Source of the DNA: CAWIKY01 sp963836905
GTDB taxonomy: Bacteria; Pseudomonadota; Alphaproteobacteria; Caulobacterales; Hyphomonadaceae
Assembly: GCA_963836905.1 (NCBI GenBank)
Contig: CAWIKY010000006.1
Coordinates: forward strand, 682,001 to 746,000
Direction of reading: 5' to 3'
Length of the DNA: 64,000 nt
This document shows positions 36,724 through 56,486 of this stretch, one piece after another. Numbering within the stretch: the first letter of the stretch is position 1; the number at the start of each line of letters is the position of its first letter. Both the position numbers and the translations under genes were made by a program. Below the pieces are notes generated by a model. The model was not told where the DNA came from, did no database searches, and saw only the letters and a program-made list of their open reading frames with translations.

Positions 36724-37278
36724 ATGAGCCAGACAGATACATTGAAAACTCGCTGGTATATCGTCCATGCCTATTCCAACTTCGAGAAGAAGGTGGCGGC
36801 GTCGATCCGTGAGCAGGCCGACAACAAGGGCCTGGCCGAGCATATCGAGCAAATCGAGGTGCCGACCGAAGAGGTTGTCGAGGTTGTCCGCGGTCGCAAG
36901 CGGACACGCGAGCAGCGGTATTTCCCGGGCTATGTGCTTCTGAAAGCGCACCTGTCCGACGATCTTTATCACATGATCAAGAACACGCCGAAGGTGACGG
37001 GCTTTCTGGGCGCCGACGGTGGCAAGAAGCCGCTTCCCGTGTCCGAGAAGGAAGTGAACCGCATTCTGGGCGATGCCGAGGAATCGGCTGAACGTCCGCG
37101 TCCAACGGTCCGGTTCGAGATCGGCGAGAAGATCCGCGTCAATGACGGACCGTTCCAGTCCTTCGAAGGCTCGGTCGAGGATGTCGATGAGGATGCCGGT
37201 CGTCTGAAGGTGACCGTTTCGATCTTCGGGCGCGAAACGCCGGTCGATCTGGAATACGGTCAGGTCGACAAGATCTAG
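36724..37278 (+). CDS. nusG: NusG, transcription elongation/termination factor
   Basis: A 184-residue NusG that binds RNA polymerase and links it to Rho or the ribosome. The N-terminal NGN domain has RWYIVHAYSNFEKKVA and YFPGYVLLKAHLSDDLYHMI; the C-terminal KOW domain has GEKIRVNDGPFQSFEGSVEDVD. Shine-Dalgarno GGAG precedes the ATG. In this genome the next gene is a convergent DoxX, not rplK. Confidence 0.97.
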   Translation: MSQTDTLKTRWYIVHAYSNFEKKVAASIREQADNKGLAEHIEQIEVPTEEVVEVVRGRKRTREQRYFPGYVLLKAHLSDDLYHMIKNTPKVTGFLGADGGKKPLPVSEKEVNRILGDAEESAERPRPTVRFEIGEKIRVNDGPFQSFEGSVEDVDEDAGRLKVTVSIFGRETPVDLEYGQVDKI

Positions 37279-37292
37279 GCCGCGTCGGGGCG

Positions 37293-37712
37293 CTAACGGC
37301 CGGATGTGTCCGGCCGCAAGGCGTTCCAGTTCCTGAAAGACCGCTTGGGGCTCGCGCCTGCCAGCACCAGCAACCCGGCGGCAATGCCGGTATTTTTCAG
37401 GAAGTTCTGCAGTTCGTGCTGCGCGGTGATGCCGTCCAGGTTCCAGAAGTCGTGCAGGAACAGGTTGACCAGCACGATATAGAGAACGAACCCGAACGCG
37501 GTCGCCCGGACGAACCGCCCGGCGATCAGCAGAACGCCGCCGCCGACCGCCGCCAGACCGGATATCATCAGAAGCGGCAGGGCGAACACCATGCCGTGGT
37601 TTTCCATCAGTGCGACGTGAATGCCGGGAAAGACGAACTTGGCGAGCCCCGGTATCAGGAAATAAAGCCCGAGCAGACACCGCCCGATGATCATCGGCAT
37701 GGAATTCGGCAT
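37293..37712 (-). CDS. DoxX-family membrane protein
   Basis: A 139-residue protein with about four membrane helices, beginning IIGRCLLGLYFLIPGLAKFVFPG, which matches the DoxX/TQO small-subunit-like family. Start chosen at ATG 37712; longer in-frame reading to 37850 adds a polar extension. Members are linked to quinone or thiol oxidation stress, but function is unknown here. It lies on the minus strand between nusG and rplK, splitting an otherwise co-directional pair. An 8-bp stem, CGGCCGGA/TCCGGCCG at about 37298-37317, falls in its 3' end. Confidence 0.8.
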   Translation of the reverse strand: MPNSMPMIIGRCLLGLYFLIPGLAKFVFPGIHVALMENHGMVFALPLLMISGLAAVGGGVLLIAGRFVRATAFGFVLYIVLVNLFLHDFWNLDGITAQHELQNFLKNTGIAAGLLVLAGASPKRSFRNWNALRPDTSGR

Positions 37713-37867
37713 GGAACGTTCCCCGCTTGCACGTCCGTCGCATCTCATGTATCGACCCGCCTTCGTGTGGAAGGGCAGGGCGGAAAAGTCCATCGCTTTC
37801 CCTGACCACGCATCCCGAACCGGGTCGGCGGACGAAAGACGCAGACCCATAACAGTGAGGGCCAGAC

Positions 37868-38296
37868 ATGGCTAAGAAACTACTGGGGCACCTCAAGCTC
37901 CAGATACCGGCAGGTGCGGCAAACCCGTCCCCGCCCGTGGGACCGGCACTCGGTCAGCGCGGTATCAACATCATGGAATTCTGCAAGGCGTTCAACGCCC
38001 GCACAGCCAACGCCGAAAAAGGTGTGAAGCTGCCGGTCGTGATCACCTATTACCAGGACAAGTCCTTCACCTTCATCGTGAAGACCGCGCCCGCCTCGAC
38101 GCTTCTCATGAAGGCTGCAAACCTCAAGAAGGGCTCCACCAAGCCTGGCGAGAGTATTGCCGGCAAGGTAACAATGAAGCAGTGCCGCGAGATCGCCGAG
38201 CAGAAGATGGAAGATCTGAACGCGAACGATCTTGATGCCGCAACGAAGATCATCGCCGGTTCGGCGCGATCCATGGGCCTGGAGGTCATCGGCTGA
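37868..38296 (+). CDS. rplK: Ribosomal protein L11
   Basis: A 142-residue large-subunit protein at the GTPase-associated centre. Recognised from LKLQIPAGAANPSPPVGPALGQRGINIMEFCKAFN and the C-terminal KPGESIAGKVTMKQ and DLDAATKIIAGSARSMGL. Its stop overlaps the rplA start (TGATG). Because the upstream DoxX gene is divergent, rplK must have its own promoter in the 155 bases before it; I see no convincing one. Confidence 0.98.
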   Translation: MAKKLLGHLKLQIPAGAANPSPPVGPALGQRGINIMEFCKAFNARTANAEKGVKLPVVITYYQDKSFTFIVKTAPASTLLMKAANLKKGSTKPGESIAGKVTMKQCREIAEQKMEDLNANDLDAATKIIAGSARSMGLEVIG

Positions 38297-39000
38297 TGGC
38301 AAAGACCGGAAAAAGACTGGCCGCCGCCCGAGAGGGCCTCGAGCCAATGCACCTCTATCCCGTCCGCGAGGCCGTGGAAAAGGTCAAAGCCAGAGCGACC
38401 GCCAAGTTCGACGAGACGATCGATATCGCCGTCAAGCTGGGCGTCGATCCGAAATATGCCGACCAGATGGTCCGCGGCGTTTGCAACCTGCCTGCCGGAA
38501 CGGGCCGTGAGGTTCGCGTGGCTGTGTTCGCACGCGACGCAAAGGCTGATGAGGCCCGCGAAGCCGGAGCCGATGTGGTCGGTGCCGAAGACCTGATGGA
38601 GCGCATCCAGGAAGGCTTCATGGAGTTCGACCGCGTCATCGCATCGCCGGACATGATGCCGATCGTCGGACGCCTCGGTAAGGTGCTCGGCCCGCGCGGC
38701 ATGATGCCCAACCCGAAGGTCGGAACGGTCACGCCAAACGTCGGTCAGGCCGTCAAGGACGCCAAGGGCGGCGCTGTCGAGTTCCGCGTCGAGAAAGCCG
38801 GGATCATCCATGCCGGTATCGGCAAGGCCAGCTTCACGGAAGAGGATCTCGAGCGCAATCTCGTGGCGTTCGTCGATGCACTGATGAAGGCCAAACCGAC
38901 CGGTGCCAAGGGTCAGTACATGCGCAAGATCGCGCTGTCGTCCAGCATGGGCCCAAGCCTGCTGGTCGATCCGAGCCAGGCGATTGCCGCCACCCAGTAG
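38296..39000 (+). CDS. rplA: Ribosomal protein L1
   Basis: A 234-residue L1-stalk protein that also often represses its own operon mRNA. Features include the lysine-rich start, DETIDIAVKLGVDPKYADQMVRG, the LGPRGMMPNPKVGTVT motif and KGGAVEFRVEKAGIIHAGIGK. It is followed within 30 bases by an intrinsic terminator, so rplKA is a separate transcription unit from rplJL. Confidence 0.98.
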   Translation: MAKTGKRLAAAREGLEPMHLYPVREAVEKVKARATAKFDETIDIAVKLGVDPKYADQMVRGVCNLPAGTGREVRVAVFARDAKADEAREAGADVVGAEDLMERIQEGFMEFDRVIASPDMMPIVGRLGKVLGPRGMMPNPKVGTVTPNVGQAVKDAKGGAVEFRVEKAGIIHAGIGKASFTEEDLERNLVAFVDALMKAKPTGAKGQYMRKIALSSSMGPSLLVDPSQAIAATQ

Positions 39001-39030
39001 GGCGTCGCTTCTTGTGAGGAAAAACGGAAA

Positions 39031-39067
39031 CTGCGGTCTCTCCATGAGAGGCCGCAGTTTTTTTATT
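39031..39067 (+). terminator. Rho-independent terminator after rplA
   Basis: CTGCGG-T-CTCTC, loop CAT, GAGAG-G-CCGCAG, then a run of seven T and ATTT. AAA before the left arm extends pairing into the T-run. It is the clearest intrinsic terminator in the window. Confidence 0.93.
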
Positions 39068-39074
39068 TGCGGGG

Positions 39075-39103
39075 TTGCGCCGCAAAAGGTGACAGAGTAG
39101 TAA
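39075..39103 (+). promoter_or_regulatory. Candidate rplJL-rpoBC promoter
   Basis: TTGCGC, a 17-base spacer and TAGTAA lie directly after the rplA terminator, at the point where a new promoter for rplJ is required. Match to consensus is moderate. Confidence 0.4.
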
Positions 39104-39344
39104 ACGCGGCTCGAGTGGCGGAGGCATAACGTGTCCGCCGCTCGTACCTGTCCGAGACCATGGGCGAATGGCAACATTCTTAAGTCCCATATAGACGGGG
39201 TTATGACGAACGGCCGAGATACCGCACCGCGGACTTCGAGGATCGTTTCGATTGCCCTGGGCAGGGTGCGAACCCGGCATTCGCCGGTGCATCGCAACAC
39301 TCAGGGCGACCGGAATGGTCCGATCGCCTCGTTTGGAGACCGCA
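39104..39344 (+). promoter_or_regulatory. rplJ mRNA leader (probable L10 autoregulatory region)
   Basis: With the terminator, this fills the only gap longer than 300 bases (39001-39344). The roughly 240 bases between promoter and rplJ contain no supported ORF; ORFs crossing it are shadows. GC-rich complementary segments such as CCCTGGGCAGGG and GCATTCGCCGGTGC suggest folding. Its place matches the L10(L12)4 binding leader known upstream of rplJ in many bacteria; the function is inferred from position. Confidence 0.5.
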
Positions 39345-39899
39345 ATGGATAAGGCTCAAAAAGCAGAAGCGCTGGCATCCCTCAAGGGTGTTTTCGCGGA
39401 CGCTGGCGTGGTGCTCATCGTGCACTATGCAGGCATGACCGTTGCGGAAATGACGGATCTGCGCAGCAAGTTCCGGGGACCTGACGCCACAATGCGTGTC
39501 GTCAAGAACCGGATCGCAAAGCTCGCACTCAAGGACTTGCCCGGCGAAGTTGGCTCCGACCTGTTTTCAGGCCCGGTTGCCATCATCTATTCGCCGGACG
39601 CGGTCGGAACGTCCAAGGTTGCCATTGAATATGCCAAGAAGAACGAGGATTTCGTTCTGCTCGGCGGTATTCTTGGTGCCACCCTCCTCGATGCGGAAGG
39701 TGTGAAATCGCTTTCCACCATGCCATCGATCGAGGAATCACGCGCAAAGCTCGTCGGATCGCTCAATGCGCCGGCCGGTATGTTCGTGCGGACGCTCAAT
39801 GCACCGGGCACAGGCTTCGTGACCTCGCTTAACGGCGTCGGTCGCAACCTTGCCAGCGTGTTGACCCAGTACAAGGCGAAGCTGGAAGAGGCTGCCTGA
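39345..39899 (+). CDS. rplJ: Ribosomal protein L10
   Basis: Stalk base protein binding L7/L12 dimers and 23S rRNA. From ATG 39345 it is 184 residues; upstream GGAG in TTTGGAGACC is the ribosome-binding site, so the longer reading from 39252 is rejected. Family segments include VLIVHYAGMTVAEMTDLRSKF, VVKNRIAKLAL, and the C-terminal LNGVGRNLASVLTQYKAKLEE that binds L7/L12. Confidence 0.97.
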   Translation: MDKAQKAEALASLKGVFADAGVVLIVHYAGMTVAEMTDLRSKFRGPDATMRVVKNRIAKLALKDLPGEVGSDLFSGPVAIIYSPDAVGTSKVAIEYAKKNEDFVLLGGILGATLLDAEGVKSLSTMPSIEESRAKLVGSLNAPAGMFVRTLNAPGTGFVTSLNGVGRNLASVLTQYKAKLEEAA

Positions 39900-39951
39900 T
39901 CCGCGACACTCCGCAACAGGTCCAAACACCAACACTCAAGGTATCTCAATC

Positions 39952-40344
39952 ATGTCAAAAGTAGAAAAAATGTACGAAGAACTGTCCGGCTGGACGGTTC
40001 TGGAAATCGCCGAGCTGGTCAAAGCTCTCGAAGACGGCTGGGGCGTGTCCGCTGCTGCCGCTGCTCCAATGGCAATGGCCATGCCAGCCGCTGGCGGTGG
40101 TGCAGACGCCGGTGAGCCTGCTGAAGAGCAGACCGAATTCGACGTTGTTCTCACCGATGCCGGCGAGAAGAAAATCAACGTCATCAAGGCGGTGCGTGAA
40201 ATCGTTCCCGGCCTCGGCCTGAAAGAAGCCAAGGAGCTCGTCGAAGCTGCTCCAAAGGCCATCAAGGAAGGCGTCTCGAAAGAGGAAGCCGAAACCATGA
40301 AGAAGAAATTCGAAGAAGCCGGCGCCAAAGTCGAAATCAAGTAG
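39952..40344 (+). CDS. rplL: Ribosomal protein L7/L12
   Basis: A 130-residue stalk protein. It has the N-terminal dimerisation helix (WTVLEIAELVKALEDGWGV), an Ala/Met/Gly-rich hinge (AAAPMAMAMPAAGGG) and the C-terminal factor-binding domain with EKKINVIKAVREIVPGLGLKEAKELVE. It is 52 bases after rplJ and is followed by a large hairpin before rpoB. Confidence 0.98.
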   Translation: MSKVEKMYEELSGWTVLEIAELVKALEDGWGVSAAAAAPMAMAMPAAGGGADAGEPAEEQTEFDVVLTDAGEKKINVIKAVREIVPGLGLKEAKELVEAAPKAIKEGVSKEEAETMKKKFEEAGAKVEIK

Positions 40345-40407
40345 GCTTCAAGGCCCGCTTCTTATCGGGAAAGCGTTGTCGCGCGGGACGCTTTTCATCA
40401 ACGAACA

Positions 40408-40442
40408 TTGCGGCGGTCTCCGGTTTCAGGAGGTCGCCGCAA
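40408..40442 (+). terminator. 14-bp hairpin between rplL and rpoB (probable attenuator or processing site)
   Basis: TTGCGGCGGTCTCC, loop GGTTTCA, GGAGGTCGCCGCAA forms a 14-bp stem with two G-U pairs. Only a short T stretch follows nine bases later (CACTTTT), so readthrough to rpoB is expected. It matches in position the partial terminator and RNase III site between rplL and rpoB in E. coli. Confidence 0.55.
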
Positions 40443-40493
40443 CCGCACTTTTAGAGAACGCCGCGTCGCAGCGGCCCTGGATCAGGAACGAAG

Positions 40494-44609
<4,116 letters not shown>

Positions 44610-44702
44610 TCCCGTCCACATCGCAGCCGTCGCAATCTCATACCGGGGCGGGGCGCCCAGACCGGAGCGCCTCCACCCCTCAACCGCTTGGGAGCGGATT
44701 AT

Positions 44703-48962
<4,260 letters not shown>

Positions 48963-48976
48963 TTGCCGAACGTCTA

Positions 48977-49000
48977 CCGGGCCGCTTTCGGGCGGCCCGG
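48977..49000 (+). terminator. Hairpin after rpoC
   Basis: CCGGGCCGC, loop TTTCGG, GCGGCCCGG: a perfect 9-bp stem 14 bases after the rpoC stop, followed by AACCTTTC rather than a T-run. Strong GC stem and position support transcript ending or 3' protection. Confidence 0.65.
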
Positions 49001-49015
49001 AACCTTTCAGAAGGG

Positions 49016-49044
49016 TTGACTGGACCCCTTCATGCGCTTATTAG
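49016..49044 (+). promoter_or_regulatory. Promoter of the str operon
   Basis: TTGACT (49016-49021), a 17-base spacer and TATTAG (49039-49044) form the best sigma-70-type promoter in the window. It starts 16 bases after the rpoC hairpin and 178 bases before rpsL. The remaining leader contains no supported ORF. Confidence 0.65.
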
Positions 49045-49221
49045 CGCCGCTCTAAGAGTCGGTACGAGGCTGCAAGGCCTGCGCGACCGCCCGAAGAGTT
49101 TCGGGGCCCAAAGCCTCCCAGTTTGACGAAATGCCGGGGTTTGCAGAACTGCTGCCTCGCTTTCTGGTTTGTTATGTAACGCGGCGCGTGCAGCGCCCTG
49201 GAGAGATTGAAGACAAGGTCG

Positions 49222-49593
49222 ATGCCGACAATTAACCAGCTTATCCGCAATCCGCGCCAGCCCAAGCCGAAACGCAACAAGGTGCCGGCGCTGAAGGAAT
49301 GTCCGCAGCGCCGCGGCGTCTGTACGCGTGTCTATACAACGACGCCAAAAAAGCCGAACTCGGCGCTCCGCAAGGTGGCCAAGGTTCGTCTGACGTCCGG
49401 CTATGAGTTGATCTGTTACATCCCGGGCGTTGGTCACAACCTTCAGGAACACTCGGTCGTCCTGATCCGCGGCGGACGTGTCCGTGACCTTCCCGGTGTT
49501 CGCTACCACGTCCTGCGCGGTGTGCTCGATACCCAGGGTGTCAAGGACCGCAAGAAACGTCGCTCGCATTACGGCGTGAAACGCCCGAAATAG
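49222..49593 (+). CDS. rpsL: Ribosomal protein S12
   Basis: A 123-residue small-subunit decoding protein from ATG 49222 (MPTINQLIRNPR). TTTPKKPNSALRKVAKV keeps the Lys of the streptomycin site, and GVGHNLQEHSVVLIRGGRVRDLPGVRYH is typical. No resistance substitution is seen at the usual PKKPNS position. First gene of rpsL-rpsG-fusA-tuf. Confidence 0.98.
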   Translation: MPTINQLIRNPRQPKPKRNKVPALKECPQRRGVCTRVYTTTPKKPNSALRKVAKVRLTSGYELICYIPGVGHNLQEHSVVLIRGGRVRDLPGVRYHVLRGVLDTQGVKDRKKRRSHYGVKRPK

Positions 49594-49606
49594 GAATTGA
49601 AACCAG

Positions 49607-50077
49607 ATGTCACGTCGCCATAGTGCTGATAAAAGAGAGATACTTCCCGACCCCAAGTTCGGGGATGTTGTCCTGTCGAAATTCATGAACCAGATTATGG
49701 TCGCGGGTAAGAAATCCACGGCCGAGCGCATCGTTTATGGCGCGCTGGACATGGCTGAAGACCGCGCCAAGCGCAATCCCGTGGAAATGTTCCACGATGC
49801 TCTCGAAAACATCGCACCAGCTGTCGAAGTCCGGTCGCGTCGCGTTGGTGGTGCAACCTATCAGGTGCCCGTCGAAGTCCGCCCCGAGCGTCGTCAGGCA
49901 CTGGCGATCCGCTGGCTGGTGGCCGCTGCCCGCGCCCGCAACGAGAACACCATGCGCGAACGTCTCGCCGGTGAGTTGCTCGATGCGTCCAGCGGTCGTG
50001 GCAATGCTGTGAAGAAGCGTGAAGACACGCATCGCATGGCTGAGGCAAACCGCGCTTTCTCGCATTACCGCTGGTAA
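49607..50077 (+). CDS. rpsG: Ribosomal protein S7
   Basis: A 156-residue S7 that nucleates the 30S head. MSRRHSADKREILPDPKF, VEMFHDALENIAPAVEVRSRRVGGATYQVPVEV and the C-terminal KKREDTHRMAEANRAFSHYRW are diagnostic. It is 13 bases after rpsL. Confidence 0.98.
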   Translation: MSRRHSADKREILPDPKFGDVVLSKFMNQIMVAGKKSTAERIVYGALDMAEDRAKRNPVEMFHDALENIAPAVEVRSRRVGGATYQVPVEVRPERRQALAIRWLVAAARARNENTMRERLAGELLDASSGRGNAVKKREDTHRMAEANRAFSHYRW

Positions 50078-50116
50078 CGCGACCCTTCTTTTCTTCTTGT
50101 ATCAAGGCTGACCTTT

Positions 50117-52237
<2,121 letters not shown>

Positions 52238-52288
52238 TCCCCACCTCTACCCCAATCGAACACAGACAGACACTCAGGAGTTTAGACC

Positions 52289-53464
<1,176 letters not shown>

Positions 53465-53482
<18 letters not shown>

Positions 53483-53543
53483 GCGACGGTCGTCTGGAAA
53501 CGCCAGCCGAAAAGCGTCCAAGATCGTCGCCTAAGCGACGGTC
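53465..53543 (+). repeat. 27-bp direct repeat of the tuf 3' end
   Basis: Copy 1 (53465-53491) spans the last tuf codons and stop; copy 2 (53517-53543) has 26 of 27 bases identical with a 25-base spacer. Each copy contains a hairpin of nine pairs, GATCGTCGC/GCGACGGTC, around the stop triplet TAA or its copy. Confidence 0.9.
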
Positions 53544-53563
53544 CTTGAGACGAACACATCACA

Positions 53564-53593
53564 AAAGCTCCGGCCTCACTGCCGGGGCTTTTT
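53564..53593 (+). terminator. Rho-independent terminator of the str operon
   Basis: AAAGCTCCGGC, loop CTCACT, GCCGGGGCTTT with one G-U pair, running into five T. It lies about 80 bases after the tuf stop, past the repeated hairpins. Confidence 0.92.
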
Positions 53594-53678
53594 GCATTCC
53601 AGCGTTCCGTAAATTGCTTTCGAGAACCAGCGTACGAACGACGGGGGGGCAGAAATCATTCCCCGCACACCACACGGT

Positions 53679-54611
53679 TCACACCCCGACAACTTCCGAG
53701 GCGCTGGCTTCTGCCTTTGCCCATTTGACGAATGTGCGTGCTTCGATGGTCTGCGTCCGGCCTTTTGGCCAGACCAGCCAGTAGGAAAAGTCCAGCAGCG
53801 AGCCACCATCGGCAAACGGCGCGACGAGCCGGCCGGAGGCGAGATCAGCCGCTGCCAGAGCGTTCTTGGCTAGTGCAACGCCCTGTCCAGCCAGTGCCGC
53901 CTCGATAACCAGTACGCCCTGATTGTAGCGCGGCCCCCGTCCGGCTTCGTGGCCTTTTACCTTTCTGGCTGTCAACCAGCTTGCCCAGTCGGGGCATGAC
54001 GGATCGTTCTCGCCGCTCTCGTCATGGATCAGGGTATGGCCTTTCAGATCTTCAGCTGTCCTTATGGCGCGGGGGCCTTCCATCAGGGCAGGCGAACAAA
54101 CGGGCAGAACGGTTTCTTCAAGCAGTTTCTCTGCCTTCAGCCCGTCATAGACGCCGCGCCCATAGCGGATTGCCAGATCGGTATCGGCTCTCGCAAAATC
54201 GGTCAGGTCCATGTCGGCCGAGATCCAGGCTTCGATTTCAGGATGTGCGCGATGAAACGCATCCAGGCGCGGGGCCAGCCACTTGACGGCAAAGGACGGC
54301 GCGCAGGAAATCATCACCTTGCCCTTGCGCGCCGGAGCTTTCATGACGCGTCCGGCTTCGATCAGTTTTTCGAAAGCGTCGGCGAGCAGCGGCATGGTTG
54401 CCTGCGCGGCATCGGTCAGCAGGACCTGGCGTCCCGTACGCTTGAAGAGTGGCGTTCCCGCATATTCTTCAAGCTGGCGGATTTGCTGGCTGATCGCGCC
54501 CGGCGTGACCTGAAGTTCTTCGGCAGCCTTGGTGAAGGACAAATGCCGTGCGGCAGCTTCGAAAGCCTTGAGCGCGTTCAGCGGTGGAAGCTTGTGGTCG
54601 ATCTGGCTCAT
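53679..54611 (-). CDS. LysR-family regulator, GcvA-like
   Basis: A 310-residue LysR-type regulator from ATG 54611. The N-terminal winged helix-turn-helix is LNALKAFEAAARHLSFTKAAEELQVTPGAISQQIRQLEE, with PLFKRTGRQVLLT as wing; the effector domain follows (IEAWISADMDLTDFARADTDLAIRYG). This segment is typical of the GcvA/AmpR branch. It is divergent from cysG with 87 bases between starts, so it may control the sulfate reduction operon, but GcvA-like proteins regulate varied targets. Confidence 0.9.
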   Translation of the reverse strand: MSQIDHKLPPLNALKAFEAAARHLSFTKAAEELQVTPGAISQQIRQLEEYAGTPLFKRTGRQVLLTDAAQATMPLLADAFEKLIEAGRVMKAPARKGKVMISCAPSFAVKWLAPRLDAFHRAHPEIEAWISADMDLTDFARADTDLAIRYGRGVYDGLKAEKLLEETVLPVCSPALMEGPRAIRTAEDLKGHTLIHDESGENDPSCPDWASWLTARKVKGHEAGRGPRYNQGVLVIEAALAGQGVALAKNALAAADLASGRLVAPFADGGSLLDFSYWLVWPKGRTQTIEARTFVKWAKAEASASEVVGV

Positions 54612-54627
54612 GGGTCGTTCAGTTTTC

Positions 54628-54644
54628 CTAAGCAATAGACTTAG
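54628..54644. promoter_or_regulatory. Inverted repeat in the LysR-cysG divergent region
   Basis: CTAAG-CAATAGA-CTTAG is a perfect 5-bp inverted repeat 17 bases upstream of the LysR start. The dyad form and site suit autoregulation by the LysR protein, though the T-to-A spacing is 13 rather than the usual 11. Confidence 0.35.
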
Positions 54645-54698
54645 CCTTCGCCGGTTGCTGCAAGAGGGTCAACCGACAATCTGGAGTGAACACGATCC

Positions 54699-56147
54699 GT
54701 GCCTGCCGGTGCGGTAAACAAGAATCGAGACCCGGCCTTGGATATCTTTCCTGTCTTCTTCGGTACCGATGCGCGAACCGTCATCCTGTTCGGTGGCGGG
54801 GAGCTTGCGCTGCGAAAGTTTCGCCTGCTTGCCAAAACACACGCGCGTATCGTGATCGCCGCACCGGAGCTCTGTGAAGAGCTGCAGGCTTTGGCAGACG
54901 CCCGGACGGTTTGCGTACCGCTGTCGCAGGCGGTCGGTGAGCTGAAATCGGCGGCCTTTGCGATCATTGCGCTGGAAGACAGAGCCGGGGCCGAGGCTGC
55001 CGCCCGGCTTTGCCGGACTTACAAGATACCTGTGAACGTGGTCGACCGCCCCGAACTTTGTGATTTTACCGTCCCGAGCATTCTCGACCGTGGCAGCGTG
55101 GTGGCTGCCGTGGCAACCGGTGGTGCGGCACCCGTTCTGGCCCGCGACATCCGTGCCCGGCTGGAAGAGGTTTTGCCTGAACGGATCGGCGAGCTTGCTA
55201 GTTTTGCCCGTGGCTGGCGGGCCCGTGTGAAGGCCGGTATTCATACCGAGCCCGAACGGCGCGCCTTCTGGGAACACGTCCTGCGCGGTCCGGTCGCAGA
55301 GCTTGTGCTTTCGGGCGAGATGGACCGGGCAGAAGCAGCCATGCAATCGCTCCTCGACGGCCGCGATGCGCCTATCGGGGTCGTGCATCTTGTCGGTGCA
55401 GGACCCGGCGATCCGGAATTGCTGACGCTGAAAGCCCTGTGCGTCATCCAGGATGCCGATATTGTCTTCCATGATCGCCTCGTGGGAGACGGGATTATGG
55501 AGCTGGTGCGACGTGACGCTGTCCGGGTCGCCGTTGGCAAATCGAAAGGCGACCATTCGGTCCCGCAGGAGAAAATTCACGATCTGCTGATCGCCAGTGC
55601 CCGGAAGGGCCAGCGCGTCGTCCGGCTGAAAGGCGGCGATCCGTTCGTGTTCGGGCGGGGCGGAGAAGAGCTTGAAGTCTTGCAGGATGCGGGCGTGGAC
55701 GTGCATGTCATCCCCGGCATTTCGTCCGCGCTTGGATGTGCGGCCGGTGCCGGAATTGCGCTGACGCACAGGGATCATGCCCAGTCGGTGACCTTCGTGA
55801 CGGGGCATGCGCGCCTGGGTGACGTTCCCGACCTCGACTGGTCGGCGCTTTCCGGAAGCAATCAGACCGTAGTCGTTTTTATGGGCGTTGGAACGGCCGA
55901 AGCGATCTCCGACCGGCTCATCCGTGCCGGACGTGGCCCCGCAACCCCTGTGGCCGTGATCGAGAACGGAACACGCAAGAACGAGTTGCGCGTGTTTGGA
56001 CGTCTGGATGAGCTTGGCAGTCTGATTGGCGATAACGGTATCGAAGGCCCGGCGCTCCTCATTATCGGCGAGACGGTCGCGCGTGCTGCCAGTCGGAATG
56101 CTGCGGTCCGCGAACCCGGCTCTCGAACGGCTGGCACAGTTGGCTGA
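54699..56147 (+). CDS. cysG: CysG, siroheme synthase (trifunctional)
   Basis: A 482-residue fusion that makes siroheme from uroporphyrinogen III, needed by sulfite reductase. The GTG start at 54699 follows GGAG. The N-terminal Rossmann domain (dehydrogenase/ferrochelatase) has VILFGGGELALRK and VNVVDRPELCDFTVPSIL; the C-terminal SAM uroporphyrinogen methyltransferase has VHLVGAGPGDPELLTLKAL, VRLKGGDPFVFGRGGEE and VIPGISSALG. First gene of the cys operon, 12 bases before DUF2849. Confidence 0.95.
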   Translation: MPAGAVNKNRDPALDIFPVFFGTDARTVILFGGGELALRKFRLLAKTHARIVIAAPELCEELQALADARTVCVPLSQAVGELKSAAFAIIALEDRAGAEAAARLCRTYKIPVNVVDRPELCDFTVPSILDRGSVVAAVATGGAAPVLARDIRARLEEVLPERIGELASFARGWRARVKAGIHTEPERRAFWEHVLRGPVAELVLSGEMDRAEAAMQSLLDGRDAPIGVVHLVGAGPGDPELLTLKALCVIQDADIVFHDRLVGDGIMELVRRDAVRVAVGKSKGDHSVPQEKIHDLLIASARKGQRVVRLKGGDPFVFGRGGEELEVLQDAGVDVHVIPGISSALGCAAGAGIALTHRDHAQSVTFVTGHARLGDVPDLDWSALSGSNQTVVVFMGVGTAEAISDRLIRAGRGPATPVAVIENGTRKNELRVFGRLDELGSLIGDNGIEGPALLIIGETVARAASRNAAVREPGSRTAGTVG

Positions 56148-56159
56148 GGAGGTCACGGC

Positions 56160-56486
56160 ATGAGTTCGGTACGTCCAAGGCTGTCGCCGGAAACGCCAAA
56201 AGTCGTCACGTCCTGGGATGTGCGCACCGGTGCCGTGATCTACCGCACCCCTGCCGGAGACTGGGACAACGACATTTCCCGTGCCGAAATCCTCTCCGGC
56301 GACGCTGCAGACGCAGCGCTTGCCACAGCCTCGGCCGATGAAGGACACAGCGTCGATCCGTATCTGATGGAGGTTTCCGACACCGGCGCGGTTACGGGCC
56401 GGGAAACCTTGCGGGAAACGATCCGCGCAGAGGGGCCGACCGTGCATCCACACTTTCGCAAATCCGCCAGCGGAGGGGCCGCCTGA
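56160..56486 (+). CDS. DUF2849 protein of sulfite-reduction operons
   Basis: A 108-residue protein with the DUF2849 pattern: KVVTSWDVRTGAVIYRTPAGDW near the N-terminus and a conserved ISRAEILSGDAADAAL. It is an alphaproteobacterial family found before sulfite reductase; function unknown. Shine-Dalgarno GGAGG precedes the ATG, and its stop overlaps the cysI start as TGATG, so translation is coupled. No cysteine or membrane segment is present. Confidence 0.85.
   Translation: MSSVRPRLSPETPKVVTSWDVRTGAVIYRTPAGDWDNDISRAEILSGDAADAALATASADEGHSVDPYLMEVSDTGAVTGRETLRETIRAEGPTVHPHFRKSASGGAA

Noticed and set aside
37738..37766. TTGCAC-N17-TATCGA as an rplK promoter
   Set aside because: Only half of the bases match in each box; too weak to annotate, although a promoter must exist in this gap.
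49030..49731. 233-codon minus-strand frame across the rpsL leader and rpsL
   Set aside because: Antisense to rpsL and covers the promoter-leader region; no motif or ribosome-binding site.
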